NCBI RefSeq assembly: GCF_017876405.1
Contig: NZ_JAGINW010000001.1
Coordinates: 1,625,203-1,689,202 of the forward strand
Direction of reading: 5' to 3'
Length of the DNA: 64,000 bases
DNA from: Kibdelosporangium banguiense
GTDB taxonomy: Bacteria; Actinomycetota; Actinomycetes; Mycobacteriales; Pseudonocardiaceae
Shown: positions 1 to 8,693 of the stretch, piece by piece
Position numbering within the stretch: position 1 is the first letter of the stretch
Layout of the letters: each line of letters begins with the position of its first letter
The notes under the pieces: model-generated
Database searches by the model: none
Told to the model about the DNA's origin: nothing
What the model saw: only the letters and a program-made list of their open reading frames with translations
Made by a program: the position numbers and the translations under genes

Positions 1-563
1 CCGGCAACGGCCGGGCCGACGACACGTGCCAGGTTGAAGGAGGAGGAGTTCAGCGCGACCGCGTTGGTCAACTGGCCGATCCCGACCATCTCACCCACGA
101 ATGACTGCCGCACCGGGGTTTCGATCGCCACGAAACAACCGAAGATGAAGCACAGCGCGTAGACGTGCCAGAGCTGGACAGTCCCGGTGACGTCCAGAAC
201 GCCCAGTGTCACAGCACATCCGGCCATCGCGGTCTGCACGACGATCAGCAGCTTGCGTTTGTCGAGCCGGTCGGCCAGGACACCCGCGTAGAGCGAGAGG
301 AAGAGCGTCGGCGCGAACTGCAGCGCGGCCGCTATGCCCAGGGCGACCGGGTTGTTGCCGGTCAGCGTGAAGACGAGCCAGTCCTGGGCGATCCGGTTCA
401 TCCAGGTGCCGACGTTGGAGATCACCTGGCCGGAGAAGAACAAACGGTAGTTGCGGATCCGTAAGGACGAGAAGGTGCCCTGCTTGGGAGGTGTCGGTGG
501 CGGAGGTAGGTCTGAGTCGACTGTGGTTGTCTTCCCTCGGGTCCCACCCGCCTCTGTCAGCAC
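1..563 (-). CDS. MFS exporter, 3' end cut by window edge
   Basis: Reading the minus strand from a GTG at 561-563 gives an open frame of about 188 residues that runs off the left edge. A Pro/Thr-rich cytoplasmic start is followed by the conserved opening RNYRLFFSGQVISNVGTWM and by several hydrophobic helices; ADRLDKRK is the typical loop between helices 2 and 3. This is the EntS-like (MFS_3) branch of the Major Facilitator Superfamily, which usually exports siderophores or drugs; the substrate cannot be told. The start lies 4 bases after the stop of the upstream MarR gene, so the two are probably cotranscribed and the MarR protein probably controls it. The C-terminal half is outside the window. 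Confidence 0.85.
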   Translation of the reverse strand, partial: MLTEAGGTRGKTTTVDSDLPPPPTPPKQGTFSSLRIRNYRLFFSGQVISNVGTWMNRIAQDWLVFTLTGNNPVALGIAAALQFAPTLFLSLYAGVLADRLDKRKLLIVVQTAMAGCAVTLGVLDVTGTVQLWHVYALCFIFGCFVAIETPVRQSFVGEMVGIGQLTNAVALNSSSFNLARVVGPAVA

Positions 564-567
564 CTCT

Positions 568-1017
568 TTATTGCCCCGCCATCCTGTCGATGATCTCGGC
601 CGCGCGGGTGAGTGTCTCCCGCTCGGACTCGTCCAATTCGGACAGACGCGCGTCCAGCCAGGCCTCCCTGGCGGAGATGTCGGCCTCGATGTAGCTCAGG
701 CCTTGCCCGGTCAGTTCGACGATCACCTGACGGCCGTCGTTGGGGTGGGCCCGTTTGCTGATGTAACCCAGGTCCTCCAGGGCGCTGATCACTCTCGTCA
801 TCGAGGGCGGCTGCACGCCTTCCCGCGCCGCGAGCTCGCCGGGCGTCATCGGGCCGCACTTGTGCAGGCTCGACAGCGCCGAGATCTGGCTCAACGTGAC
901 CGACGCGTTTGTCCGCTGTGCCCGCAACCGTCTGTTCAGCCGCATCACCGACAGCCTGAGACGGCTGGTCAGCGAGCGGTCGTCAGCGGAACCGGACACA
1001 TACTTAGCATACCTCAT
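568..1017 (-). CDS. MarR family transcriptional regulator
   Basis: 149-residue protein of normal MarR length. The winged-helix core runs through TPGELAAREGVQPPSMTRVI and the wing SKRAHPNDGRQVIVELT, with the conserved DxR of the wing (NDGR). MarR proteins are dimeric repressors that bind short palindromes and release on binding phenolic or drug-like ligands. A perfect 11-bp-arm palindrome directly abuts the start codon, and the MFS exporter gene follows after 4 bases, a classic autoregulated efflux pair. No Shine-Dalgarno is visible before the ATG at 1017, so the start may be leaderless or lie at the in-frame GTG near 999. Confidence 0.9.
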   Translation of the reverse strand: MRYAKYVSGSADDRSLTSRLRLSVMRLNRRLRAQRTNASVTLSQISALSSLHKCGPMTPGELAAREGVQPPSMTRVISALEDLGYISKRAHPNDGRQVIVELTGQGLSYIEADISAREAWLDARLSELDESERETLTRAAEIIDRMAGQ

Positions 1018-1018
1018 G

Positions 1019-1044
1019 ATTTACATACCCGCTGGTATGTAAAT
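1019..1044. promoter_or_regulatory. Perfect inverted repeat, probable MarR operator
   Basis: Arms ATTTACATACC (1019-1029) and GGTATGTAAAT (1034-1044) are exact reverse complements around a 4-bp spacer CGCT. The element sits immediately upstream of the MarR start codon, where an autorepressor would block transcription of the marR-MFS pair. It also lies only a few bases from the 3' end of the purine permease gene. The AT-rich sequence is unlike the surrounding GC-rich DNA. Binding by this MarR protein is inferred from position and symmetry. Confidence 0.8.
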
Positions 1045-1048
1045 GCGG

Positions 1049-2509
1049 TCACCCGATCGCGGCCTGGATCGGGCCCACCGCGAAGTACGCCACGAACGCC
1101 ACCGCGACCACCCACATCAGCGGGTGGATTGTCCTGGCACGACCGGAAACCAGGCGCAGGATCACGAAGCTGATGAAGCCCGCGCCGATGCCGTTGGCGA
1201 TTGAATACGTGAACGGCATCACGACGATCGTGAGGAACGCCGGCAACGCGATCGAGAAGTCGTCGAAATCGATCTCCTTGATCTGCGCCATCATCAGCAC
1301 ACCAACCACGACCAGTGCGGGCGCGGCAGCCTCGACCGGCACGACTTGGTACAGCGGTGTGAAGAACATCGCGATGATGAACAGCAAGCCGGTGACCACG
1401 TTGGCCAGGCCGGTCCTCGCACCCTCGGCGATGCCCGACGCGGACTCGATGTAGACCGTGTTGGAGCTGCTGGACGCCGCACCACCGGCGACCGCGCCCA
1501 GGGAGTCGACGAACAGGGCCTTGCCGACGCCGGGCAACTGGTCTTGCTTGTCGATCAGGCCGGCTTCCTTGCCCAGCCCGGTCATCGTGCCGACCGAGTC
1601 GAAGAAGTCCGTCAGCACCAGGGTGAAAACCAGCAGAGCCGCCGTGATCGCGGGCACCCGGCTCCACGCGCCGAACGAGAAGTCACCGAGCAACGACAGG
1701 TCCGGCAGGTCGAAGACCTGGTCGGGCATGGCGGGATAGCCCAGGTTCCAGCCCTTCGGGTTCACGCCCGCCGACGGCCCGGCCTTCACGATCGCTTCGA
1801 GCACGATCGAGAACACCGTCGAGAACAGCACGCCGATCAGGATCGCGCCCTTGACCCTCTTGGCCACCAGAATGCCGGTGACCAGCAGGCCTATCACGAA
1901 CACCAGGGTCGGCCAGGACGCGATCGACCCGGAGATGCCAAGACCGACCGGCACGGTCGTGTTGGCCGCGTCCGGGATGCGCCGCACGAAACCGGCGTCG
2001 ACCAGGCCGATCAACGTGATGAACAGGCCGATGCCGACCGCGATCGCGGCTTTCAGCTGGTGCGGCACGGCGTTGAACACAGCCGTCCGCACCCCGGTGA
2101 GCACGAGCACCATCACGATCAGGCCGTTCAGCACGACCAGGCCCATCGCCTCCGGCCAGGTCATCTGCGGCGCGATGGTGACCGCGACCAGGCTGTTGAT
2201 GCCCAGGCCGGTGGCCAGCGCGAACGGATAGTTCGCGATCATCCCGAACAGGATGGTCATCACACCCGCGACCAGCGCGGTGACCGCCGCGACCTGGCTG
2301 ACCGGCAGGATGTCGCCGAGAATGTCGCGGTGCGCCGACGGGCTGTCGGCCGCGAAACTGCCGATGATCAGCGGATTGAGCACCACGATGTAGGCCATCG
2401 TGACGAACGTGACGAGCCCGCCACGGATCTCCCGGCCCGTGGTCGAGCCCCGCTCACTGATCTTGAAGAACCGGTCGAGCGTGTTGCGTCGGGTGTCGGT
2501 GTCGGCCAT
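1049..2509 (-). CDS. NCS2 family purine permease (AzgA/PbuG type)
   Basis: 486 residues, matching the 430-490 of the AzgA-like NCS2 branch that imports hypoxanthine, guanine or adenine by proton symport. It begins with the characteristic F-x4-RGSTTGREIRGGLVTF segment and MAYIVVLNP, and contains ATGLGINS and DFFDSVGTMTGLG, the substrate-binding motifs of helices 3 and 8 in this branch. About 12-14 membrane segments are visible. The start codon lies only 18 bp from the divergent DUF2530 gene, so both promoters must overlap coding sequence or give leaderless messages. Exact purine preference is not predictable. Confidence 0.9.
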   Translation of the reverse strand: MADTDTRRNTLDRFFKISERGSTTGREIRGGLVTFVTMAYIVVLNPLIIGSFAADSPSAHRDILGDILPVSQVAAVTALVAGVMTILFGMIANYPFALATGLGINSLVAVTIAPQMTWPEAMGLVVLNGLIVMVLVLTGVRTAVFNAVPHQLKAAIAVGIGLFITLIGLVDAGFVRRIPDAANTTVPVGLGISGSIASWPTLVFVIGLLVTGILVAKRVKGAILIGVLFSTVFSIVLEAIVKAGPSAGVNPKGWNLGYPAMPDQVFDLPDLSLLGDFSFGAWSRVPAITAALLVFTLVLTDFFDSVGTMTGLGKEAGLIDKQDQLPGVGKALFVDSLGAVAGGAASSSSNTVYIESASGIAEGARTGLANVVTGLLFIIAMFFTPLYQVVPVEAAAPALVVVGVLMMAQIKEIDFDDFSIALPAFLTIVVMPFTYSIANGIGAGFISFVILRLVSGRARTIHPLMWVVAVAFVAYFAVGPIQAAIG

Positions 2510-2527
2510 GCCGGTAGCCTCCCTGAC

Positions 2528-2806
2528 GTGCCGTCCAACCAGGAACCCGAAACGCCAGAAGAAACCGGAAAGTCACTTCCGGCACCCCCGCCACCGCCCG
2601 CCCGCCTGGTCGACCTGTGGCAGATCGTGATCGTCGGCAACATCCTGTGGCTGGGCATTCTCGTCGTCGCCCTGTTCACCGGCCCCAGCATCCTTGCCTG
2701 GACAGCCTTCACCGGCATAGTCCTCGGCGGGATCGGCATGGCCATCATGACGTGGCAACGCAGCGCCGCCCGCCGCGGCTCCAAAACCGCCCAACAGGGC
2801 CTCTGA
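2528..2806 (+). CDS. DUF2530-like small membrane protein
   Basis: 92-residue protein from a GTG at 2528. A charged, Pro-rich N-terminus (PAPPPPPARLVDLWQ) is followed by two hydrophobic segments (about residues 31-50 and 54-72) and a basic tail, the layout of actinobacterial DUF2530 proteins. Function is unknown. The frame stays open far upstream, but that region is antisense to the permease, so the start was placed at the first plausible GTG outside it. MarR, purine permease and DUF2530 genes are, from memory, neighbours in other actinobacteria, which supports this being real. Confidence 0.75.
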   Translation: MPSNQEPETPEETGKSLPAPPPPPARLVDLWQIVIVGNILWLGILVVALFTGPSILAWTAFTGIVLGGIGMAIMTWQRSAARRGSKTAQQGL

Positions 2807-2827
2807 TAGTGCGGCTCCAGTGTGACC

Positions 2828-4708
2828 TCAGAACTCGGCAGGGGCGTACGCGGAGGCTTGCAGGGTGAAGAGGCTCGCGTAGGTGCCGTCGAGGGCCATT
2901 AGTTCCTGGTGACTGCCGTGTTCGGTGACGCGGCCGTGGTCGAGGACCACGATTTGGTCGGCGTGCTGCACGTTGGCCAAGCGGTGGGTGATGAGGATTG
3001 TGGTCCGGCCGCCCGCGCCCAGCCTGCGTAGGGATTCGAAGACCTCGTGTTCGGCGCGAGCGTCCATGGCGGCGGTGGGTTCGTCGACCACCAGGACCGG
3101 GGCATCGCGGTAGATGCCGCGGGCCACGCTGATTCGTTGCCATTGGCCGCCGGAAAGGTCGCGGCCGGAGCTGAAGAGTCTGGACAACAGTGTCTGGTAG
3201 CCGTCGGGCAGTTCGGCGATCACCTGGTCGGCGCCTGATTCTCGGGCCGCGTCGGCCACTGAGAGGCCGTGTTCGCGGTCGATCCGGCCCATTCGGATGT
3301 TGTCGTAGGCAGTCATCGGCCAGCGGGCGGGGTCTTGGGAAACGAGCGCGATTCGCTGGTACACAGCCTCCTCGTCGATCTCCGCCAGGTCGGCGCCGTC
3401 CCAGCAGACCCGGCCTGACGTCGGCTGGTACAGGCCGGTGATCAGCTTGCCGAGTGTGCTCTTGCCGGAGCCGTTCTCCCCCACCAACGCCACGACCTGG
3501 CCTTTGGCAATGGTCAGGGACACGTCTCGCAGCGCGGGTTCGTCCTGGCCCGGATAGCTGAAGCCGACTGCTTCCACCGTGATCAGCTCGGGAGCCGCCA
3601 CCTGCCTTGGCACTGCAGGCCGCGTACGGGACCTGGTCATGTCCAGCAAGCGGGTGTACAGGTTCACATAAAGCGTGTCCTCGTAAAGGTTCTTGATGCC
3701 CATCATGGTGCTGGTCAACGCCGAAGTAGCCAGCCGCATCGCCACAACAGCAGTGCCTGCCAGCGGCAACGCGAGCCAACCGACGTACAGCAGCAATCCG
3801 AGGATGGCGTAACCACCTCCGGTCCCAATGCCTGCCATCATCCGGCCTGTCAACCGGACCCGCGTCTGCGCGAGCGCGACCCGGACTGCTTCACGGGTGA
3901 GCGCGTCACTGATCCGGCCGTATTCGGCCAGCAATGCCGAGCCGGCAGTCGACGCACGCATCTCCGCAGCGGTTTCGCGATCAGTCAGCAGCCCGCTGGC
4001 AACACTGAGCCGCCGAGACCGCGCAATCGTTGCCAGATAAGAGGCATACGCAAGCTTCGCGGCTCGAGCCGAAGCCCACAGATTCGGAACGACGGCCAGC
4101 ATCACAACCGGAGCCAGGATCGGATGCAGCACACCGGCCGAGATCACCGACGCGGCAAGGTAAACCAACGAGCCGCCGACATTCGCGATCGCGCTGATAC
4201 TCGACTCGATACTGCGAACCCCCATGGTCATGCACTGCCGTAGCAGATCCGCGTAGTCACTGTCCTCGAACGCAACAAGCTCGACACGAGCAACCGCAGC
4301 ATGAACCTCCTGCTGCGCAGTCTGCTCAACATGCGGCCGCAACAAAGCCTGAGCAGCATTCCCAGCCGAATCAAGCAAAGCCCGAAACGCGAACGACCCC
4401 ACAACCCAACCAACTGCCGGCAACGCGGCAACAACCCGATCCGGCGTCGGCCCTTCCGCCAACAGAGTCGTAAGAACATCCGCAGTGGCAAGCACACCGA
4501 ACGCCGTCACACAGCCCGCCGCAAGAGAAAGCACAGCCGTGAGCAACGTAAGCCGACGAGAAGCACGCCAAGCCAGACCAACGACAATACGAATACCGGC
4601 AGGCAGAGCCCTGATCGTATGCCAGAGCCCTGCCTTCGCCACCTGCTGATCCACCTGCGTCCACTTGGGAAGGTCGACCTCGTCGATCCCCACGAGCGGC
4701 CTCGTCAT
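2828..4708 (-). CDS. ABC exporter, fused membrane and ATPase domains
   Basis: 626 residues from the ATG at 4708, preceded by the good ribosome site TTGGGGAG. Residues about 55-330 hold six hydrophobic helices of an ABC type IV exporter; the nucleotide-binding domain begins near 370 with Walker A GENGSGKST (about 412), Q-loop VSQDPARWPMT, signature LSGGQWQR (about 520), Walker B VLVVDEP and the switch His in ITHRLANV. Such single-chain half-transporters dimerise and export peptides, lipids or drugs. Its start codon overlaps the stop of a 51-72 residue upstream ORF by four bases (ATGA), implying translational coupling. The frame is open to 4960, but that extension is low-complexity and lacks a ribosome site. 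Confidence 0.9.
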   Translation of the reverse strand: MTRPLVGIDEVDLPKWTQVDQQVAKAGLWHTIRALPAGIRIVVGLAWRASRRLTLLTAVLSLAAGCVTAFGVLATADVLTTLLAEGPTPDRVVAALPAVGWVVGSFAFRALLDSAGNAAQALLRPHVEQTAQQEVHAAVARVELVAFEDSDYADLLRQCMTMGVRSIESSISAIANVGGSLVYLAASVISAGVLHPILAPVVMLAVVPNLWASARAAKLAYASYLATIARSRRLSVASGLLTDRETAAEMRASTAGSALLAEYGRISDALTREAVRVALAQTRVRLTGRMMAGIGTGGGYAILGLLLYVGWLALPLAGTAVVAMRLATSALTSTMMGIKNLYEDTLYVNLYTRLLDMTRSRTRPAVPRQVAAPELITVEAVGFSYPGQDEPALRDVSLTIAKGQVVALVGENGSGKSTLGKLITGLYQPTSGRVCWDGADLAEIDEEAVYQRIALVSQDPARWPMTAYDNIRMGRIDREHGLSVADAARESGADQVIAELPDGYQTLLSRLFSSGRDLSGGQWQRISVARGIYRDAPVLVVDEPTAAMDARAEHEVFESLRRLGAGGRTTILITHRLANVQHADQIVVLDHGRVTEHGSHQELMALDGTYASLFTLQASAYAPAEF

Positions 4709-4860
4709 GCCGCTCCCCAACGCGGACAGCAGACCACCAGGCCGGGCACACCCCGCCCACAGAACATCCGATGCTTGCCCAGCTCCCCGGTCCGGGCAAG
4801 CACATTCAGCAGACCGTCCACAATGCACATACCGTGACCCGTCTGGCGCAGCACCCGCAT
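4705..4860 (-). CDS. Candidate small peptide coupled to ABC exporter
   Basis: From the ATG at 4860 this reads 51 residues (72 if the ATG at 4923 is used). It contains GMCIVDGLLNVLARTGELGK and ends with GLVVCCPRWGAA; there are four cysteines. Its TGA overlaps the exporter ATG (ATGA), the arrangement used for translational coupling, and an operator-like palindrome lies 36-56 bases upstream. No family is recognised. It could be a leader peptide that only couples translation, a ribosomally made export substrate, or a chance ORF. The ribosome site is weak. Confidence 0.35.
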   Translation of the reverse strand: MRVLRQTGHGMCIVDGLLNVLARTGELGKHRMFCGRGVPGLVVCCPRWGAA

Positions 4861-4895
4861 GCCGACCGCCACCGTAGCCCTCGTTCCCCAGACCG

Positions 4896-4915
4896 TATGT
4901 GTCAACTGACACATA
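4896..4915. promoter_or_regulatory. Perfect 9-bp-arm palindrome upstream of ABC exporter
   Basis: TATGTGTCA (4896-4904) and TGACACATA (4907-4915) are exact reverse complements with a 2-bp spacer. On the minus strand the palindrome includes TTGACA, a consensus -35 hexamer, so a bound repressor would block the promoter of the small ORF-exporter operon. The form is typical of TetR or GntR operators, yet no regulator gene adjoins it; the regulator must be encoded elsewhere. A related TTGACA/TGTCAA element precedes the TetR gene at 26013. Confidence 0.65.
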
Positions 4916-5066
4916 TACCCCAAGGCAAACCCGCCCAGGTCCGGCGTGCCCGGTCAGCACCCCCGGACGCGAAAGAGCCCCCGGTTACCGAGCCCTTCGA
5001 GGTAAAAGCGCGTCAGCGCCGGGAGGACGCTACTGGATACAGACTGTGGCGCGTTCAAGCGAAAAG

Positions 5067-7910
5067 TCAGGACAGCACAGTGCGGGGGTCTGGGTTGTCC
5101 AGGATGGCGTGGATTACGTGGCGGTCGATCCAGCGGTCTGAGGCCCAGGCCAGGGCGCGGGCCAGGCCGTCGGGGGTGTCCTCGCAGTGGATGCGGCTCT
5201 GGCGGTCGACCCACCAGTGCACGTGCTGGCCGTCGGCTGTCAACTGGTCGTGGACGATGACGCCCTCGAGTGGGAGATCGAAACCGAGTAGCTCGGCGGC
5301 CACGACTACTGCCCCTAGCTCTGCCCACGGTACGAGGTCGCCGCCGGTTACGTCGCCGGCTGCCTCGGAGGCCAGGGGGAGGTCCAGTAGCTCTGCCAGC
5401 TGTTCGGCGACGTCGTCGTCGAGGGCGGCGACTACTCGCTCGGGCGGGAGCACGGCCAGGAGCCAAGGGGCGTCGAGGACAACGCAGTCGTCGGCTTGTA
5501 CGGCGTCGCCGGAGAGGACGCGGACTCGTTCGGGGGCGTCGAGCTCGCTGGGGTCGACGGAGCCTGCCAAGGCTGTGTGCGCTCGCAGGGATACCCCGTG
5601 CGGGACGTTGCGTTCTGGGTCGCCGAGGCGGTCCAACAGATCTACCGCGTCGGATGCATCCTTTATGGACAAACTGGTTCGGACGCCGGCTGCGGCGGCT
5701 AGTTCGTCGCCGAGGTCTATCGGCAGTGGGTCGTACAGGCCGATGAGCTCAGAAGCGTTGGCAGTGCGCCATTGTCGGGGCGCGCGTCCGTCCAGCGCCG
5801 CGTAACGGGAGATCCACCAGGCTGTGTAGCCGCCAGGCTCTTGCAATGCGCGCCATGTTGCCGGTTCCAGGGCGAGCAGGCGCAATGCGTCCGGCCATTT
5901 GTCGTCGGCGACGAGGTCCAGGTCGCGGACTGCCACGACGCGTTTGGGCTCCTCGCCGAAGGACCACCATTCGTCCTCGTCGGCCAGGTCGTGCTCGGGG
6001 CCGATCGGTTCCTCGTCCACGATCACCGCGAAACCTGTCAGCACACCGACCGCGGACAGCACGTCGGCTGACCAGCGTTCGGCGAACTCGGGGTCCAGCA
6101 AGCCCAGCGGTGAATCCTCAGCGAGCACCGCCAAGAACCGTGATCCGGGCACGGCAAGCTCGTCCGCGGGTCGCCAGTCGCCTTCGACATCAGGCAGCGC
6201 CAACGACTTCAGCCACGGACGACCGCCGGCCTGGCCGACAAGCCCGAGCACGGCATGCGCCAGGCCTGAGACGATCAACCCGGCGGAAGCGTCCGCGACA
6301 CTGCGCTCAACGGCCTCCTGCAAGGAATCCAGCAGCTCGGAAGCGCCCGCGTGCCGGGCGCCCAGACGCTCCAGCAAAGGGTGGACAGCGTCAGGATGCA
6401 CCAGCCGAAGCCCGGGAACGTCCAAATCGGACAAGAACTCGGGTTCGTCGGCGAGCAAGGTGCCGCGCGGGCCTGGCAGGGTGCGGCCGTCCACCAAGGG
6501 GACCGGCAGACCGCTGAGATTGTCCCGGATTGTGCTGTCGTTCTCGGCGAACGGCGCGATGGCCGCATAGAGTCGGCGCCACCAGTCGGGTTGCTGGTCG
6601 ATCCCGGTCACGGCGGCGACGATCTCCGGCGCGCGCAGGCGCGAGATCTCCAACGCTGCCAAGGCATGCGCGTGCTCCGGCTCGGCCAGCTTGGCCGCGG
6701 CCAGGTTCGGCACGACGTCCGACAGCAGGTCCGCCAAGTCGTCGGACGGGATCTCCAGCACTCGCGCGGAAGCCGGTGTGAGCGACTCCGTCACGCCAGG
6801 CAGCCACGCCTGCGTGCGAAGCTCCGCGATCATCTTCTCCCGGAGGAGGGAGTCCACATCGGATCGAGGGAAGCCTGGGACCGGGACCAAGGCTGTGCGG
6901 TGCATCTCGGTGATGCCGAAGACCAGCGACGGGTAGAGCTTGGCCGCCTCGGCGAGCACCTCGTTCACCGCCGGGCCGGACATCACCCGGCGACGGGACG
7001 GCTCGATCGGCAGGCTCGCGATCAGCCTGGCGGGCAACGAAAGGCGCTCGTCGGTCGGTGTGGGCGCGTGCAGCACGTCCTCCGCCAGCGGCACCGGAAC
7101 ACCGGAGTCGGAGACCGGGACAGCCCAGCAGACTGTCCATTCAGGACTCGTCTCCAGGCCGAGACCCGCTGTGTCGGAGAGTTTTCCAGAGGCGCGGCGA
7201 AGCATCCAGCGGGTCACGCCCTCCGGGCCGGTCAGTACGACCGTGTCCCCGGCGTCGGTGCTGGTCCACTTCGAGCCGTCGACCTCGATCGAGGCGAGGC
7301 CCGGTAACGCGAGCAGCAGGTCAGGTGCCTGCTCCCGGAAACCCGCCAGCAACGCCTCGGGGTCGATTTCCGGCCGTAGCGGCAGCCGGACCTCGGTGTC
7401 GAAACCTTCGACAACCGTCGCGTCGGATGGCCAGACCAGGCGCAGCACCGGGACCTGGCCGGACCGCTCGGCGACGTGCTTCGAAAGCTCTGGGATCTCT
7501 CGCGTGCGCTGGGCGGAGAACCGGACCGAGCCGGTCTTGGAGACCACCTCGGGTTCGTCGCTCACCGACAACACGGCAGAAAAGCCGACACCGAACTGGC
7601 CGACCGTGCCGGTGTCCCGCTTGGCTGACGCCCTCAGCGAGGCCAGCGCCGCAACACCGTCGGCGTCCAGGGGGGTGCCGGTGTTGGCCACCCGGAGTTC
7701 GTTGTCCACGATGGACAGACGCAGTGCGCCGCCGAAACTGGCGGCGTCCGCGGCGTTCTGGGCGAGCTCGACCAGCAGACGGTCCTTGTACGCGCCCAGC
7801 CGCAGGTCTTCCTCAGCGTTGGCGTCCTCGCGGAACCGCGTGGGCGACGCGCTCCAAGCCGACAGCACAGCCTCGCGTAACCGCTGTGTGCCGAAGGGGT
7901 CGGCGCTCAC
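5067..7910 (-). CDS. Sacsin-N/HSP90-like ATPase domain protein
   Basis: 947 residues from a GTG at 7910 that overlaps the DUF3027 stop (GTGA). The N-terminal 220 residues show the GHKL/HSP90 Bergerat fold: ELAQNAADAA (Mg-binding Asn), VANTG in place of the usual DNG, and the lid motif GQFGVGFSAVL. These match the sacsin-type N-terminal ATP-binding family found as a large protein of unknown role in actinobacteria. The remaining 700 residues are acidic, Leu-rich and have no motif I recognise. Suggested role is chaperone-like, by homology of the ATPase only. Translational coupling with DUF3027 implies the two act together. Confidence 0.8.
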   Translation of the reverse strand: MSADPFGTQRLREAVLSAWSASPTRFREDANAEEDLRLGAYKDRLLVELAQNAADAASFGGALRLSIVDNELRVANTGTPLDADGVAALASLRASAKRDTGTVGQFGVGFSAVLSVSDEPEVVSKTGSVRFSAQRTREIPELSKHVAERSGQVPVLRLVWPSDATVVEGFDTEVRLPLRPEIDPEALLAGFREQAPDLLLALPGLASIEVDGSKWTSTDAGDTVVLTGPEGVTRWMLRRASGKLSDTAGLGLETSPEWTVCWAVPVSDSGVPVPLAEDVLHAPTPTDERLSLPARLIASLPIEPSRRRVMSGPAVNEVLAEAAKLYPSLVFGITEMHRTALVPVPGFPRSDVDSLLREKMIAELRTQAWLPGVTESLTPASARVLEIPSDDLADLLSDVVPNLAAAKLAEPEHAHALAALEISRLRAPEIVAAVTGIDQQPDWWRRLYAAIAPFAENDSTIRDNLSGLPVPLVDGRTLPGPRGTLLADEPEFLSDLDVPGLRLVHPDAVHPLLERLGARHAGASELLDSLQEAVERSVADASAGLIVSGLAHAVLGLVGQAGGRPWLKSLALPDVEGDWRPADELAVPGSRFLAVLAEDSPLGLLDPEFAERWSADVLSAVGVLTGFAVIVDEEPIGPEHDLADEDEWWSFGEEPKRVVAVRDLDLVADDKWPDALRLLALEPATWRALQEPGGYTAWWISRYAALDGRAPRQWRTANASELIGLYDPLPIDLGDELAAAAGVRTSLSIKDASDAVDLLDRLGDPERNVPHGVSLRAHTALAGSVDPSELDAPERVRVLSGDAVQADDCVVLDAPWLLAVLPPERVVAALDDDVAEQLAELLDLPLASEAAGDVTGGDLVPWAELGAVVVAAELLGFDLPLEGVIVHDQLTADGQHVHWWVDRQSRIHCEDTPDGLARALAWASDRWIDRHVIHAILDNPDPRTVLS

Positions 7911-8656
7911 TCTGCCGAGGCCCGCTCGACATCGAGCAGGGAGTCGTCGTAGATCAGGTCGGCGACCAGAACCGGTGAGCCCTGGTCGATCTGCAGCTCG
8001 GAGTGCGCGCCGCAGCCGTACTCGACGTGCACCACGTGCCCGTCGGCCGGTGAGATCTCGTTGCCGCACACTCCGAAGGCGGCCCGCAACGAGCCACCGA
8101 CCTGGAGGTAGAAGGCACAGGTGCCGCAGTGCTCGGGGGCGCTGCGAGCCATGTCCGACCGGGGGCCGAACTCGCCGGTCTGCCAGCGGGTCGCCGCGTC
8201 CAGCCGGGCCGGCCGGGCCATCACCCGGACCCGGCCGAGGCCGAGTTCCATGGAGACGTCCTCAACGCCTTCGTCGTCGGACTGCACATACGCGGGCACC
8301 AGCCGCGGGTCGTCCGGCGAGGTCGGCAGCAGATCGCCGACACCAAGGTCACCGGCCTGCACACGCTGCTGCCACGGCACCCAGGCCGGCGCCACGAGCG
8401 CGTCCGGGCCGGGCACAAGCACGACCTCGCTGACCGTCACCGGGGTTTCCGGCCCCGCGTTGGCGACCGTCACCGCCCAGCGCCAGCCGCGATATCCGGG
8501 TTTGTTCGCCTCGAAGAGATGCGTCACCGAAGCGGCGTCCTCGGGGTGGACGCCCGCGTGCGCGCCAACCTCGTCACCGGCTTCTTCAACGGCCGCGGCG
8601 CGCGCGAGTTCCAGCGCGCCGGCGAGGGCGGGGTCGGGTGCGGGCGTCGTGCTCAT
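7907..8656 (-). CDS. DUF3027 family protein
   Basis: 249 residues from an ATG at 8656 (a GTG directly precedes it). The family is a conserved actinobacterial protein of unknown function. The middle is RGWRWAVTVANAG, then a C-terminal half with CGTC, FGVCGNE and YGCGAHSE, giving four cysteines plus histidines that look like a structural zinc site, though metal binding is unproved. Its stop overlaps the start of the sacsin-like ATPase. In M. tuberculosis the homologous region also groups DUF3027-, MFS- and DUF2771-type genes, from memory. Confidence 0.85.
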   Translation of the reverse strand: MSTTPAPDPALAGALELARAAAVEEAGDEVGAHAGVHPEDAASVTHLFEANKPGYRGWRWAVTVANAGPETPVTVSEVVLVPGPDALVAPAWVPWQQRVQAGDLGVGDLLPTSPDDPRLVPAYVQSDDEGVEDVSMELGLGRVRVMARPARLDAATRWQTGEFGPRSDMARSAPEHCGTCAFYLQVGGSLRAAFGVCGNEISPADGHVVHVEYGCGAHSELQIDQGSPVLVADLIYDDSLLDVERASAE

Positions 8657-8693
8657 CACGAAGATTGTGCACCACGCGTGTCAGGCTTCCCGC

